DNA of 64,000 bases, from assembly GCA_964016875.1 (NCBI GenBank), contig OZ024718.1, positions 563,001 to 627,000 of the forward strand, written 5' to 3'. Below, in pieces: positions 45,013 through 56,721 of this stretch. Each line of letters starts with the position of its first letter. The stretch's first letter is position 1. This DNA comes from Fallopia convolvulus (taxonomy: Eukaryota; Streptophyta; Magnoliopsida; Caryophyllales; Polygonaceae). The notes under the pieces were generated by a model. It was not told where the DNA came from and did not search any database. It was given only the letters and a program-made list of their open reading frames with translations. Both the position numbers and the translations under genes were made by a program.

Positions 45013-47028
45013 ATGACCGCTCAGACTCAAGAAGAGCTCCTTGCCGCTCACCTCGAAGAGCAGAAAATCGATGTACTTTCTCTCTCTCGCCTTCCTTATT
45101 TCATTCCGTTTTGGATCTGTTATTTCATTTTCTCCATCTTTGAAATTTGGTTCCCTTTCTCTGAATCGGCGTGTTTATTGCAACAGATGAATTGAACGTA
45201 TGTTTTTTAATATTCTAATTGGACATTAGAACTCGATTTTGATGGTACATGATTTATGCATCGCCTGTAATTGGGGGCAAATAAAAAATGTTTGCATTTT
45301 TTAGTGGATTCTTGTACTCTAGAGTGCATGTGAAAAAATTTGAGATGTCCGGGGTCGAATTGGATTGCAGTTTGCTGGTTCATTGCTTGAAATTGTCAAT
45401 TGCGTGGTTCTGATTGAAGTATCCAGTTAGATTGAATCCTGGAATGCTTTAGTTTAGGCATGATTAATAAGTGCTGAATTGAATTTATGTTTGTTAATAC
45501 TCGATTTTGAAGATAAGTGATTTATCCATTGCCTGTAATTGGTGGCGAGTAAAAAATGTTTTTATTTTGTTGTGGATTCTTGTAAAGTAGAGTGCATGTG
45601 AAAAAATTGAGATGTTCGGGGTCGAATTTGATTGCAGTTTGTTGGTTCATTGCTTAAAATTGTCAATTTCTTGGTTCTGATTGAAGAATCCAGCTAGAAT
45701 GGATCCTGGAATGCTATAGTTTAGACAGGACTAATCAGTGATTGGCTTTTCTGCTGGATACAGTAATGATTTTACACTTATTGCTATGGATTCTGAAAGT
45801 GCTCCTAATCTCCTTTGCAGCACGATGAACCCATTGTTGAGGACGATGAAGACGACGAGGATGATGATGACGAAGATGACAATGATGATGATGCCGAAGG
45901 TATGACAATGTATTTTTATGCAAAATTTGGTTGCTCGGCTTTGCTTAAATGCAGCCTTTTTTCAGAATGATAGTAAGATTATTTGAAACATAGTGTTTGT
46001 AGCGGAAGTAAGGTATGACAAGGATAATGATGATGGTGTGGCAATGTTTTGCAAAATTTGGTAGCCTGGTTTTGCTCAAATGCATTGCTTTGTGTTTTTG
46101 ATTCATTTTACTTCGAGTTAAAACATTTAGGGGTTGTAGACGTCAGATTCCAGCTTGTACCACTGTTACATGCTTTTGTATTCTGGCTAGAAGTGGTCAA
46201 GGAAAACATTGCTTGCTTGCTATTTTTGAGAAATATAGCTAAATGAAATAATTCTATGGTGGAGTTCAAAAAATCTCAACCGCCCAAAAAAAAAACCACT
46301 GTGAATTAGAGGTTATTATTTTCTCTTAGGGGATGTGATGCAAGATTACGTTTATTTATATCATATGCTTGTTTTGCAGGGGAAGATGGTGATGCTAGTG
46401 GAAGGTCAAAGCAAAGTAGAAGCGAAAAGAAGAGCCGAAAGGCCATGTTGAAACTCGGGATGAAACAGATCACTGGTGTCAGTCGTGTCACAGTGAAGAA
46501 GAGCAAGAGTGTAAGCATTTTCTCTTACCCTAGCCGTAAACTCTCATTTGGGCAGCGTTTCCGTTTACGTTTCCACGTGTCATTGCTGCTTCCCGTTTCC
46601 GTGTCTGTGTAACATAGATTTTACACCCTTCTTTATAGATGATTGAACGGCTTTGTTCACTTTTACTCATCATCTAAATTTGCACAACACAGATCCTGTT
46701 TGTGATCTCAAGACCCGACGTATTCAAGAGCCCAACATCAGATACCTATGTCATCTTTGGAGAAGCCAAGATTGAAGATTTGAGCTCTCAGCTTCAGACC
46801 CAGGCCGCAGAGCAATTCAAGGCTCCAGATCTGAGCAGTGTATTATCAAAGCCGGAGACGTCTGCAGCGGCTCAGGATGATGAAGAGGAAGTCGACGAGA
46901 GTGGAGTTGAGCCCAAGGACATTGAGTTGGTCATGACACAGGCTGGAGTCTCTAGGCCTAAGGCTGTCAAGGCTCTCAAGGCTGCTGATGGGGATATTGT
47001 GTCTGCTATCATGGAGTTGACTGCTTGA
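45013..47028 (+). CDS. Nascent polypeptide-associated complex subunit alpha
   Basis: Partner of NAC beta at the ribosome exit tunnel, where it shields nascent chains. Four exons: 45013-45072, 45821-45899, 46380-46510, 46693-47028; 606 nt, 201 residues, consistent phases. The N-terminus is MTAQTQEELLAAHLEEQKID. An Asp/Glu run fills exon 2 (DEDDEDDDDEDDN). The NAC domain (SRSEKKSRKAMLKLGMKQIT, VTVKKSKSILFVISRPDVF, DTYVIFGEAKIEDL) spans exons 3-4. The UBA domain (VEPKDIELVMTQAGVSRPKA to IMELTA) is at the C-terminus. The leader with TCTTCTCGTCGCC-type CT-rich sequence lies at about 44920-45012. The gene looks intact, and intron 1 holds a tandem duplication. Confidence 0.96.
45191..45745. repeat. 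Tandem duplication inside NAC alpha intron 1
   Basis: Units at 45191-45477 and 45478-45745 share long blocks (GTGGATTCTTGTA, AGAGTGCATGTGAAAAAATT, TGGTTCATTGCTT, GGTTCTGATTGAAG, ATCCTGGAATGCT) with diffuse substitutions. Almost all of the intron is thus a doubled sequence. Confidence 0.85.
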
Positions 47029-47415
47029 GTAAAACAATGGTGTCTTTCAGAATGTGTCATTTTTCTATGATCAAGAAGTTTTTTAGTGTTTTTTTTAAAT
47101 GAGTGAAACAATGGTGTTTCTTTGGTTCACAATGAGGTTTTCATAATGTTGTCAGTGGTATTAGTATTTTCTCCCTCATAATGAGTTCATAGCTCTAGAT
47201 TTTTAGTTATATTGAAGTTTTCCAAGTAAAGCAGTATGGGAGTTTCAATCCATCAACAATGGTGAAAAATCTGACAGCAATATTTTATAGCGAATCCTTG
47301 TGAACATATGTGCAATATGTGCTAATTTTAGTTGTTTGGGCCTATAATTGTGAATAGCTAGAATAAGCAAGCTAAATTGGTGATTAGCAACATGTTAGTT
47401 AAGCCAAGTTAGCTG

Positions 47416-47731
47416 AACTATGGCTAAGCATCGATTCAAAACCGAACTGAATCGAAAACCGAAATTTAGAACCGAAAACCGAACCATATTGATTCGCTTC
47501 GGGTTCGGTTTTTGTCAGTTTTATAGATAAATAGAGTAACAGTTTTTGTCAGTTTTATAGATAAATAGAAGGTTATTCTTTGGAAAATTCGAATTGAACC
47601 AAAATTTAAATGAACCCAAACCAAAACCGGATTATGGAAAATTCCTAAACCGAAAATTGAACCGAATAATATCGGTTTCGGTTTCGGTTCGGCTTAAAAT
47701 TTCGGTTTAAACCGACCCATGCTCCATCCTA
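47416..47731. mobile_element. hAT-like MITE rich in AACCGAA
   Basis: It is bounded by 8-bp GTTAGCTG (47408-47415) and GTTAGCTT (47732-47739). The right end reverse complement TAGGATGGAGCATGGGTCGG partly matches the left ATGGCTAAGCATCGATTC. The interior has many AACCGAA/TTCGGTT motifs that would fold back. It has no coding capacity. Confidence 0.65.
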
Positions 47732-47739
47732 GTTAGCTT

Positions 47740-48575
47740 AGCTCAGCCTCTGTAATACGTAAATTACACTCTAATTTTACTCTACGATTCACCAATACCA
47801 AAGATCAATGTGCTTCATCTCTGTAATCTAGAATTTCACTGAATTCCAAAATATTTCATAATACTCAAATCCGTCACCCCCTCTTTTCAAGGACTGGTGT
47901 CACTGTATTGGTAATTTGGTATACAACATGACATACAACTCATATTACCAAGTGCTAAGGTGGAAAGCAATGAGGACCATGGAAAAAGGTATCCTCATGT
48001 GCACATGCTCAACATCATTCTGGCAACAAAAAAATGTTCTTCAATTTAGAATTAGATGCTCACCCAACAAAGCATTCAGATCATTTTCTTATGTTCCATA
48101 TTCTACAGTTTCAGATTCTAAAGAACCAAAACCTTTTCTACCCTCTTCAATGTCATCAGAATTTGATCAAACATAAAGAGGCAAAAGCCACAAAAGCTTC
48201 ATGGAAGATTGTCAGGCAACAGAGAAATCAAATTGGTGCTTGCTGGTCACTAGAATGCACAATGACATCAACAAATCAATGATATATGATTGAACAATCA
48301 ACAAATGAAGCACAAGTTCACTTCTGAGTTCTGACCATATCACTCATAACCAAGAAACCAAAAATCAAAGGATCAATCTCACAAAACTGGGATTCAAGCA
48401 ACCGTTTCTAGGGTAATAAAACACGACTAGATGCTTGAATGCTTGAAATTCAATTTCAATTCAAACCAAGAAACAATCCAAACTCAGAAAGCTTAAAATA
48501 ATACTACTAATCACTTGCTAACAAGTTATTGTGGTTTTAAACTTTTAATAATAGAGTAGCCTTTCTCCTTTACCT
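47740..48575. other. Gene-free stretch and PMD-like 3' UTR
   Basis: The last ~200 bp are probably the 3' UTR of the minus-strand coiled-coil gene. The ORFs at 47916-48282 have no family resemblance and lack coding-like composition. Confidence 0.4.
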
Positions 48576-49514
48576 TTACCTTGTCTTGCTGAACCTAACA
48601 TAGCACACAGCCAACGCCGCCACAACCAGCACTGCCGAGACAGCTCCGACCACCGGAAATTGCACCTTGTTCTTCACCACTCCGGCCTCCGCGATCCCGT
48701 CGACGCCGCGTTGAGCCGCCTTCTCCACCATCCCAGCGATGATCTGCTCGGACTCTTGCGTGTTCTCCGCCAGCTGTTCGATTCTCTCGGCCATCTGAAT
48801 CACCTTCGTCTCCGACTTCTTCAACTCGGCTTCCAGAGCTCCCATGGCTTCTTCAACCGCCGCCTTCTCCTTCTTCAGCTGAGCGATCTCGCTCTCCAAC
48901 TCGCTCAACCTCGCCTTCGCCTTCTCCTCCGCTACGGAGGCCTCTTTCCTCGCCTCGCGCTCGCTCACCTGTAATCCATCAATCTTCTTCTCCAACTCGC
49001 TGATCTTGCTCCTAGAATCCGATTCCGATCTCTTCAACTCCTCATCCTTTGCGGTCAACTTCTCCAACAAAGAAGCTTTCTCTCCCCTCAGATCCTTGAT
49101 CTCTCGCGCCAGCCTCTCAACCTCCCGGTTGGCCTCGTCGCCGGAGTTCATCGCCGTGCCGAGATCGTGCTGGAGGCGAAGCACCTCTCCCTCAAGTTCA
49201 AACGCTCGCTTCGTTATAGACTCCATCGCCTTCCTCTCCAAGTCATCTCGCTCCCTCTCCGCCGCCTTCAACTCACCGATTTTCGCCTCTTTCTCCTCCG
49301 CCATCTGCTCCACCGCCGCCTTGATTTCCTTGTTCTCCCTCTTCAATTCCCGCTTCTCGCGCTCCAACTCCTCGATTCGAGCCTTCAAGTGATGATCGTC
49401 GCCGGAGACTTCTTTGACTTCGGTCTTCAACGCTGGAAAGTTCTCATCATACTCCGACGAGTCCCCGTTGATACTGCCGGTGATGTTAACATCCACCGCT
49501 CCGTTGTCCGCCAT
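48576..49514 (-). CDS. Peroxisomal and mitochondrial division factor (PMD1/2)-like
   Basis: Intronless, 312 residues from MADNGAVDVN. An upstream in-frame Met at 49640 would add 42 residues of untypical sequence and is unlikely. Residues about 45-265 form an almost continuous Glu/Lys/Arg/Leu coiled coil (EELEREKRELKRENKEI, ERLAREIKDLRGEKASLLEK, SELEKKIDGLQVSEREARKE). One hydrophobic segment (FPVVGAVSAVLVVAALAVCY) lies near the end and is followed by VRFSKTR, the layout of a tail-anchored protein with basic tail. In Arabidopsis PMD1/PMD2 have this architecture and affect organelle morphology. Assignment rests on architecture and partial recall, so the subfamily is probable rather than sure. 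Confidence 0.78.
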   Translation of the reverse strand: MADNGAVDVNITGSINGDSSEYDENFPALKTEVKEVSGDDHHLKARIEELEREKRELKRENKEIKAAVEQMAEEKEAKIGELKAAERERDDLERKAMESITKRAFELEGEVLRLQHDLGTAMNSGDEANREVERLAREIKDLRGEKASLLEKLTAKDEELKRSESDSRSKISELEKKIDGLQVSEREARKEASVAEEKAKARLSELESEIAQLKKEKAAVEEAMGALEAELKKSETKVIQMAERIEQLAENTQESEQIIAGMVEKAAQRGVDGIAEAGVVKNKVQFPVVGAVSAVLVVAALAVCYVRFSKTR

Positions 49515-50567
49515 TGATGATTGCTCGATTAGTTTTGAGTGGTTAGCGAAAAGATCACAGGTACTCCACAATATAGGGATTTGGGAGATGGGGAGTAGGG
49601 TTTTAGAATTCACAGAATGTAGTGCGCATGTTGTGCGCATTGGAGAATTTGCCTTTTATATATTGGGCCATCTTTTCTTGGGCCTTGGCCCAAGAACAAA
49701 ACTCAACCGACTCATAACTTGATAAACAAGTTTAGAGAAATTACATGTGGAGTATTCAAGATTTTTCAAAATTAAAATGACACCCTTTAATTTTTCTATG
49801 GTTTGAGATCTTCAAAATACAAATTTATTAAATTATTCTTCAAGATAGTGGTGCTAGACTCAGTTGGCCTAGTGATAAATGGTGCTAGACTCCTTAATGA
49901 TATTGGGAGGATCTCCTAAAAATACAGCCACAAAGTACCTGGTCCTAATGTAGAGCGATGCTGAACGAAAAGAAAATATTATTCTTCAAGATATCTGGAT
50001 ATTGAATTATTGATTTACCCTGTTAGATAGTATAGAGTATAGACAGTTCAAGTAGGAATAGAAATACCCTACTTTTCATACTCTCAAGTTAAAATAGTTC
50101 AGCAAACAAAGGTAACAAAATGAAATTATGGGAAGTTTTTCAAAGATCTACTTCATTTCTAGTGCTAAATTAGCATAATATTACTTGCCTAGAAACCCAC
50201 CATTCTAACAAAAAAAAACTTGCTTGCTGATTGATAGTAATAACAAGCTGAAGCTACAACTACATGAAACATAACCACCAAAAGTATACATCTTTGTCAT
50301 AATCTTATAAGTAGCAAACACTAGCATGGATGCAAGATCGACACCGCCGCCTGATCACCAAGAAGTTGTCAAAAGTATACATCTTTGTCATAATCTTCGG
50401 TCTCTAACACCACAATTCACAGCACCATACTGCCACCAACAAGAACACAGAACATGAGTAAGCACAAACCAAGAGTGTAAGCAAGAAAATCATAATTGAT
50501 TGAAAGGAATTTTTTTTAACTCAAAATAGGTTAGATTCCAGGGTCATTGATCTTCTTGTACCAGCAA
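49515..50567. other. PMD-like upstream region and SUVH 3' flank
   Basis: 49515-49720 is leader and promoter of the coiled-coil gene; GGGCCAT and TTGGGCC motifs near 49665-49690 resemble plant site II/TCP elements. 49840-49960 holds a repeated GGTGCTAGACTC word and may be SINE debris. 50350-50567 is probably SUVH 3' UTR; ATACATCTTTGTCATAATCTT occurs twice (50287, 50375). Confidence 0.45.
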
Positions 50568-52532
50568 TTAACCAAAATAGCCTTTGCATTTCTGAGATCC
50601 ACATAGACATTGCTTCCTTCTATACTCATATTGAGAGACACCATAATCATATGTGAGCTCAGTCAATGGAGGAATGTGCCTTATTGCGAAAAAACCAGCA
50701 CGGATAAGATTTTCGCCATGATCTTCAGTTACAATCAACTGCCAGAAAACATTGGGCGAGCAACTGTGATTCATAAACCGGCCAGCATTTCCGTAATCTT
50801 TAGCACTGATAATCAATGGAGGTGTTGAGCGATCAGATTCCTCGTTCATATCAGTTGTTGCCTTCTCGTCTAATAACCCTGGATCATAGTTCCATTTAAA
50901 TGAACTATCACAAGCACGAGTTGAATCAAAGATATAATCATTGTAATTGACTTCATTTCTGTCAAGCTTAGCTTTGTCAATAACTTCACCAGCATATTCA
51001 CATACAAAAGTTCCAGCTCGTATGGGATCCCATGAACGCAATCCCCAGCCTCTATCATTCGTCTTAAACACTTCCAACCGAGCTCTGATTCCACTCTGCA
51101 AAACCCGGTTTCTGCAATTCCTTGTACAACGACAAGACTGCCCACATTCATACACTAACGATTTACGAGTCACTAAAATTCCATTTCCAGTATAAGGGAA
51201 TTTACCTCCATTTTTGTGACTGCAAGCACAGTTGAGATTATTACCAGCAGAACATTCCTTCTGACATTGGCAGCCAGAAGAAGGCTGTAAAAGCTTGAAT
51301 GACTTCAAATATCTGAGAGTAGAGCCATAGGTAAAGTAATTAGGCCCCTGTTCATTGTCAACATCATTAACAAGTGAAACTGGATTAGATTCAGCACCGG
51401 ACGTGATATCAGGAAGAATGAGCCCTGGCCTAGATACAATTCCTTGTTTCCACTTTTCAATTGATTGCCAGACAGAAAAGGCTGAGTGTTGCCCAGGAAT
51501 TCTGATCATTCTATATTTGAACATGCTTGCACCAGATTTTCCTTTGTCAATCCATGAATCTTTAATGGAGTAAAGCCCGTCATAGACATAGATCTTTGCA
51601 TTTCCAGATAGACTATCAGGATCTTTAAAGCCGCGGATTACCCGAATTACATTACCACATTTAGAGCTATTGTCTAGGGCTAGATTACCTCTCACTAGCT
51701 TCTGATCAGTTGCAACCTTGTTGTCCTTTGTACTGAGGTTTCCACCATGGCCAGTATATACTAAAACATCCTTGTCATGAACATCATCATCATATGCCCC
51801 TGAAGAGACAATGCTTACAGCGATGCTTTCCTCTTCCAACTCATCCTTCGATGCGGTGTAGTCAATTCCTGACATAGGCATAGAATGTAATCCTACAACA
51901 CACATCTCCATACGGAAGTAAAACATATCCCCAATCTCAACACCGGGAACCACACCAGCCCGTTTTTTAGAATTAGTCCGGATACCAGCACTCATCAAGA
52001 TACTACTAGATTTAAAGTGTGCAGATTCCTTGGATTCCTCAAGCTGACAAATCCTTCTCCTAACTGCATCAAACTTCAACATGACAAAATTTACCAATTC
52101 CCTGTTACCGTCTTCTTGTTCAGCCTGGCTTAGACTCAAACCCAACACAACAGCGTTTTGGCGGCTCTTGAGTGCTTCAGCTGGATTGGCAACCTTCCTC
52201 GGCTTCTTCCTGGATGAGTTAGAGCCTTGGTTAACAGGGAAAGTTTGAACTTCATTCAATCTAGAAAGGTCCACGCTATGCCCCATTTGCGGAGTGCCAG
52301 ATGACGAAATAGGGACAGCAGAAACAGGAGTTTCTTGAAAGCCCTCATTTTGCTGAGGCGCGCTAAACGGGTAAAATGGAGAAAACCCAGATGGAAATGG
52401 ACCAAACGGAGATGAACTGATAAAGGGAGGAGCTTGTGTTTGATCAGGAAATACAGGTTTCAGTGTCCTCAGAGGCTTCACATCCAAAACCCTATTTTTA
52501 TCCACAACACTTGGTCCAGACATCCCTTCCAT
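50568..52532 (-). CDS. SUVH1/SUVH3-class SRA-SET protein
   Basis: A 654-residue intronless protein from MEGMSGPSVVDKNRVLD; intronless coding is usual for SUVH genes. A Pro/Phe-rich N-terminus (PFGPFPSGFSPFYPF) is followed by a basic KKPRK patch and the SRA/YDG domain (VPGVEIGDMFYFRMEMCVVG to YRMIRIPGQ), which binds methylated cytosine. Pre-SET has Zn-binding Cys (CQCQKEC, CAC, CGQSCRCTRNC). The SET domain has RGWGLRSWDPI, NHSCSPNVFWQ and ELTYDYG; the post-SET has CLCGSQKC. In Arabidopsis SUVH1/3 read DNA methylation and promote expression with DNAJ partners, rather than acting mainly as H3K9 methyltransferases. The start at 52646 is possible but adds residues lacking in the family. Confidence 0.93.
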   Translation of the reverse strand: MEGMSGPSVVDKNRVLDVKPLRTLKPVFPDQTQAPPFISSSPFGPFPSGFSPFYPFSAPQQNEGFQETPVSAVPISSSGTPQMGHSVDLSRLNEVQTFPVNQGSNSSRKKPRKVANPAEALKSRQNAVVLGLSLSQAEQEDGNRELVNFVMLKFDAVRRRICQLEESKESAHFKSSSILMSAGIRTNSKKRAGVVPGVEIGDMFYFRMEMCVVGLHSMPMSGIDYTASKDELEEESIAVSIVSSGAYDDDVHDKDVLVYTGHGGNLSTKDNKVATDQKLVRGNLALDNSSKCGNVIRVIRGFKDPDSLSGNAKIYVYDGLYSIKDSWIDKGKSGASMFKYRMIRIPGQHSAFSVWQSIEKWKQGIVSRPGLILPDITSGAESNPVSLVNDVDNEQGPNYFTYGSTLRYLKSFKLLQPSSGCQCQKECSAGNNLNCACSHKNGGKFPYTGNGILVTRKSLVYECGQSCRCTRNCRNRVLQSGIRARLEVFKTNDRGWGLRSWDPIRAGTFVCEYAGEVIDKAKLDRNEVNYNDYIFDSTRACDSSFKWNYDPGLLDEKATTDMNEESDRSTPPLIISAKDYGNAGRFMNHSCSPNVFWQLIVTEDHGENLIRAGFFAIRHIPPLTELTYDYGVSQYEYRRKQCLCGSQKCKGYFG

Positions 52533-54159
52533 ATCTAATCTGATCTTATGTGATTGTGACAAGGAATTGCAAGCACTAACCAAAAGCTGAAAACCTAAAT
52601 TTACAGGTAAGCTCCTTCCGAGAACTTCCCCAAATTGAACAACCACTAAGCAATTCTCTGGAAACTAGCCATTTTTCTGTATAGAAATCAGCAAGACAAT
52701 CTTTTTATACCTCCACACGAGTTTCCAAAGTCACCAATTCCAAGTGTCAGCTAGGTTCCCTGCGAAATTAAACGAAGAGAACCAACCAATCAACGAAGAT
52801 GACATTTCAGAAGTAACATAGCACCTGGAGCTGAGAACACTACACTCAAGAAAGGATTCCTAAAAGCACGAATCAGAAAAGCCCCTTTCTTTATAGATCC
52901 GAAGGCTTAAAGTCGAAAATTTCGAGATTAATGACGAAAACTGAGAGTGCATGGGAAATTAAACAATTTGGTTTTAGCAAAACGTGATTAAGCTATGGAT
53001 AAACGAAGCAATTACCTGTAAATCTTCGTCAGTGCATAATCCAAACGCGAAGAAAATCCCCAGAGAGCGTCAGGGAAGAAATGGACCAGAGGAGAGAGCG
53101 TTGAGATGCAAATGAGGAGTTTCTCTCCACTGCATTTGTTTGTTTAAATATTAATATTATTTTAAACATTACTTTATATTGGAGTTTATGATATACTCCG
53201 TACTTAATTCTAATAATAAACATTATAATAGTACTTACTACTTAGATTTTAATGGATATTTGGTTTTAAAAATATGAATAATGTGATTTAAACGTATATA
53301 AAAGTGATATCTACACTAAAAAATTATGAAGTGTGATTGGATTTATTTAATTTCAAGTTGTAATATTTCATGCTAATTGGGTTTGTTTGATTTTTTTTTG
53401 GCTTGCCTTTGGTTTGCTCGGTTCGATCTATCAGTACCACTCTATATTCAAACTGGTACATCATGACGCTATTTTAAAAGAGACTCTTACAATATCAGTT
53501 TCTTCATACATGTTTCTAGGATGATTCAAACTTATAACACTAAAACAAGTCACTACTATTTTACTACTAAACCCATTAAATATTAGTATTGTGTTTGTTT
53601 GATTTGATTCCACGAATATGAAGAATTGAATTCTGGATAGACTACGCACCGACTGTTTTCTTTGGCGAGGTAAGAAATGAAAATCGAATAGACATGCACA
53701 CTAAATTGTTTTATTTGGTAAGGTAAGATATGAATATTATTTAGATTTCTTATAATGGGTTGTTTTAATTGATAAGAAGTATTTAAGTTCTCTAGAAAGT
53801 TAAGGGGAATTAGGGACTATTGCAATCTCATCTCTACAACCCTAATACATCTCTTTATTTCGCCGCCTCTATATTTTTTTTGGATTTTTATACTGTGTGT
53901 CCATGAATACACACTAACAATGATCAGGTTCCCTTAAACTTCATTCCAAACTACACAACAAGTAAGTCAGATATAAGAACACCAGAAAAAACTAAAGGCA
54001 AAGACGACCTAATAGAAAATAAAACTTGCTCTCTAGGAGAAAGGTTAGCAAACCAATGTGTAGCCTGTCATGCCTAACAAAACTCCAAGGGCAGAAATTG
54101 AAGTGGACACTAGCACTTAAAATACGAGAAACAATAGAGCATAAGATAGTTTTTCGCCT
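52533..54159. other. SUVH leader and intergenic DNA
   Basis: 52533-53110 is probably the SUVH leader with one or more introns (candidate donor CTGTAAATC... near 53018, acceptor near 52770) and the promoter. 53130-54159 is AT-rich and gene-free. ATACTCCGTAC at 53191 is a Stowaway-like fragment. Confidence 0.45.
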
Positions 54160-54375
54160 GCCATGTACACGGCCTCTCGATTTTATCGGATTTGTCCGAT
54201 AAATTGCTTTGATTTGAATGCCAAAGGCGTTGCGCTCTTTGGCCCCTTACACTCTCCAGTCTCCACTACCCTTCTAGTTCTAGTCTTTTTTTCGTGAGTT
54301 ATACTCAATTGTTCTTGCCGATTTTCCGACTACTGTGTACACGACCTCTTCATTTTATCGGGTTTGTCCAATAAA
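54160..54375. repeat. Dispersed repeat, internally duplicated
   Basis: TGTACACGGCCTCTCGATTT to TTGTCCGATAAAT (54172-54216) recurs as TGTACACGACCTCTTCATTT to TTGTCCAATAAAT (54335-54376). The same ending occurs at 22040-22075. Probably the 3' part of a retroposon family present at least twice in the window. Confidence 0.6.
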
Positions 54376-54607
54376 TCACATGAAACGAGAATTTTTTTAA
54401 ATTATTCCTGTTACTACTTAAATTCAACTTAAAACGCTCCAAAAAGACAAGGTGGGCCCAAAAGCTGCATCGAAAGGATTCATCTTTCTCTGTCCCTTCT
54501 CCATTTCTTCATCCAATCGACAGTTACTTTCTTCCGATTCCCAATTTTGAATTCTCAATTAGGGTTTCCCCCCTCTCCTGAACCGCCATTTTTTCCGAGC
54601 CAGAAAG

Positions 54608-56721
54608 ATGTCTGCTTCCACCACGTCGATCACGGCGTATCCGGCGGCAGCGACGCGTCGGAGGGCGGTGTTGGCCGGTGAAAAGAAGAGGAGCAATTTA
54701 GAGCTAGTCAACGACGGGATCGCCTCGCCGCTCGTGGACAACAATGTTCTCAGCGGCGATAAGCCCGCTGATGGAAGTAACAAGGATCCGAGCCACTCGA
54801 TTAGGGGGGAGAGGCTTTCAGAGAGATCGAGAGATCTGTTACAGATGAAGAAGCCATTACAGCCGAGCTCGACTGTTTCGCCTCGCAGAACGCGGAAATT
54901 GGCCTCGCCGAAGCCGGTGAGGCCCTGGTGGCGGACAATTTTGAGTGTGAGTGCCAAGAATTTGTTGCTGTTGTTCTGTCTGTTAGGCCTCGGTCAGATG
55001 GTTAGGAAGATGGTGATCAGTTCTGAGAGCGATGTTGAATCGGTCGATTTGACGGAGTTTTCGGATATGGAGGGTCGGATTGCCGAGGTTGAGTCGTATA
55101 TCAAGAGGACGACTCAGAAGTTGCAGGATCGTGTGGAAGCGGTTGACAAGAAAATGAAAGACGAGATTTTGAGTTTGAGGGGTGAGATGGATGACAGGTT
55201 TGAGAAGAGTGGTGAGGAAATGGCTTCTAGGTTAAATGTATTGGATGAAAAGCATCAGCTTCTTGAGAAGGCTTTGGGTCATCTGAATTCAAAGGATTTG
55301 TTGTCCAAAGAAGATTTTGCTGCACTCTATGAAGAATTCAGCAAGTCCAAAATTGGGGATTCTGGCCAAATTGATTTGAGTTTGGATGAGATAAGGGCAT
55401 TGGCTAGGCAGATAGTGGAGCATGAGATTGAGAAACATGCGGCGGATGGACTTGGGAGAGTTGATTATGCCTTGGGCACTGGTGGTGCAATGGTGCTTGG
55501 TCATTCGGAGCCGTTTGTAGTAGGAAAGGGAGTGAATTGGTTCAGGCAAGGGGTCCAAAGTGATGCTGGAAAGATGTTGAAACCCAGCTTTGGCGAACCT
55601 GGCCAGTGTTTTCCATTGAAGGGTAGTAGTGGATTTGTTCAAATTAAGCTGAGAACAGCCATTGTTCCTGAGGCTGTCACTTTGGAGCATGTTGCTAAGG
55701 TATTCTTGCTTATACCAATCTAGATTTGTTTTTTAATATCAAAGTAGTGATGTTTTCTATGGTGTGGGTGATTTATGAATCCTTGATATCATTTTTCATT
55801 TAAAATAGAATGCAGGATGATCATTTGCAATGTGTTAAAATTTAAAAGACAAAGACTTTTACTTAAAAACCTCTTGTATGTTCCCTCTGAAGTTGGCTGT
55901 ACAGTCCATACTGTGTGATATGTTAATTTGCTGCCTATGCTGTGTGAGCCTGTGATGCTGTGTAAATGCGAAGTGTATTTTTCTATAAGAGGGATATGAA
56001 ATAAAGTCTTATATCCCTCAGTTGGATATAAAATCAGGTAGACTAAACTAAATAACATGTCACATTTTCCACCAAAAAAAAATGACAGGTCACATAGTTT
56101 GTCTTCGCACTCCTAAGCTTTATTTACATTTGAAGGATGTGATATTCAACTGTCATGCTTACTGAATACAATGATCCCTTAGTATTGCTTGGCTGCTTAG
56201 ATAGATGAATTTGTCTGCTATTATTGGCTGGGTATTGATGTTGATATTGTCTTCTATAACTGTCTATCTCAGTATATATAATTTAATTGCAGAATTTACA
56301 GATATCATTGATCCTTAATATTAATTACTGAATGTTGTTGAATCTGGAAAGAGCTTCTGGTAAAAAAAAACTCATCAATTGTTTGATTGTCTTTGAACAG
56401 AGTGTGGCCTATGACCGCTCAAGTGCGCCCAGGGATTGCCGGGTATTTGGGTGGCTACAAGCAAAGCAACAAGCGGCTCACAGTCACAGTGCTGATACCG
56501 AGTCATCTGCTGATGTTGAAAACACGCTTCTTACAGAGTTTGCCTACGATCTTGACAAGAGCAACGCACAAACATACAACGTGCTTGATTCAGCAAGCTC
56601 CACGGTCGTTGACACCATCAGATTTGAATTCACATCTAACCACGGCAGCCCTTCACACACTTGCATATACCGAGTCAGGGTACATGGTCATGAATCAAAC
56701 CTCATCTCACCTGTGCACTGA
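54608..56721 (+). CDS. SUN-domain inner nuclear envelope protein (SUN1/SUN2)
   Basis: Inner nuclear membrane half of the LINC complex, binding KASH/WIP proteins in the perinuclear space. Exons 54608-55699 and 56401-56721 encode 470 residues, the usual length of plant mid-size SUN1/2 proteins. A nucleoplasmic basic N-terminus with RRR and EKKR is followed by a transmembrane helix near residues 115-130 (NLLLLFCLLGLGQM). A coiled coil spans about 140-235 (RIAEVESYIKRTTQKLQDRV and following). The SUN domain runs from about 290 to the end (DYALGTGGAMVLGHSEPF, WFRQGVQ, FGEPGQCFPLKGSSGFVQI, AVTLEHVAK, APRDCRVFGW, IRFEFTSNHGS, CIYRVRVHG). It is split once by the intron after VAK. It looks intact. Confidence 0.95.

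Noticed and set aside
49841..49970. tRNA-like A-box words suggesting another SINE
   Set aside because: No convincing B-box or A-rich tail; too decayed to call.
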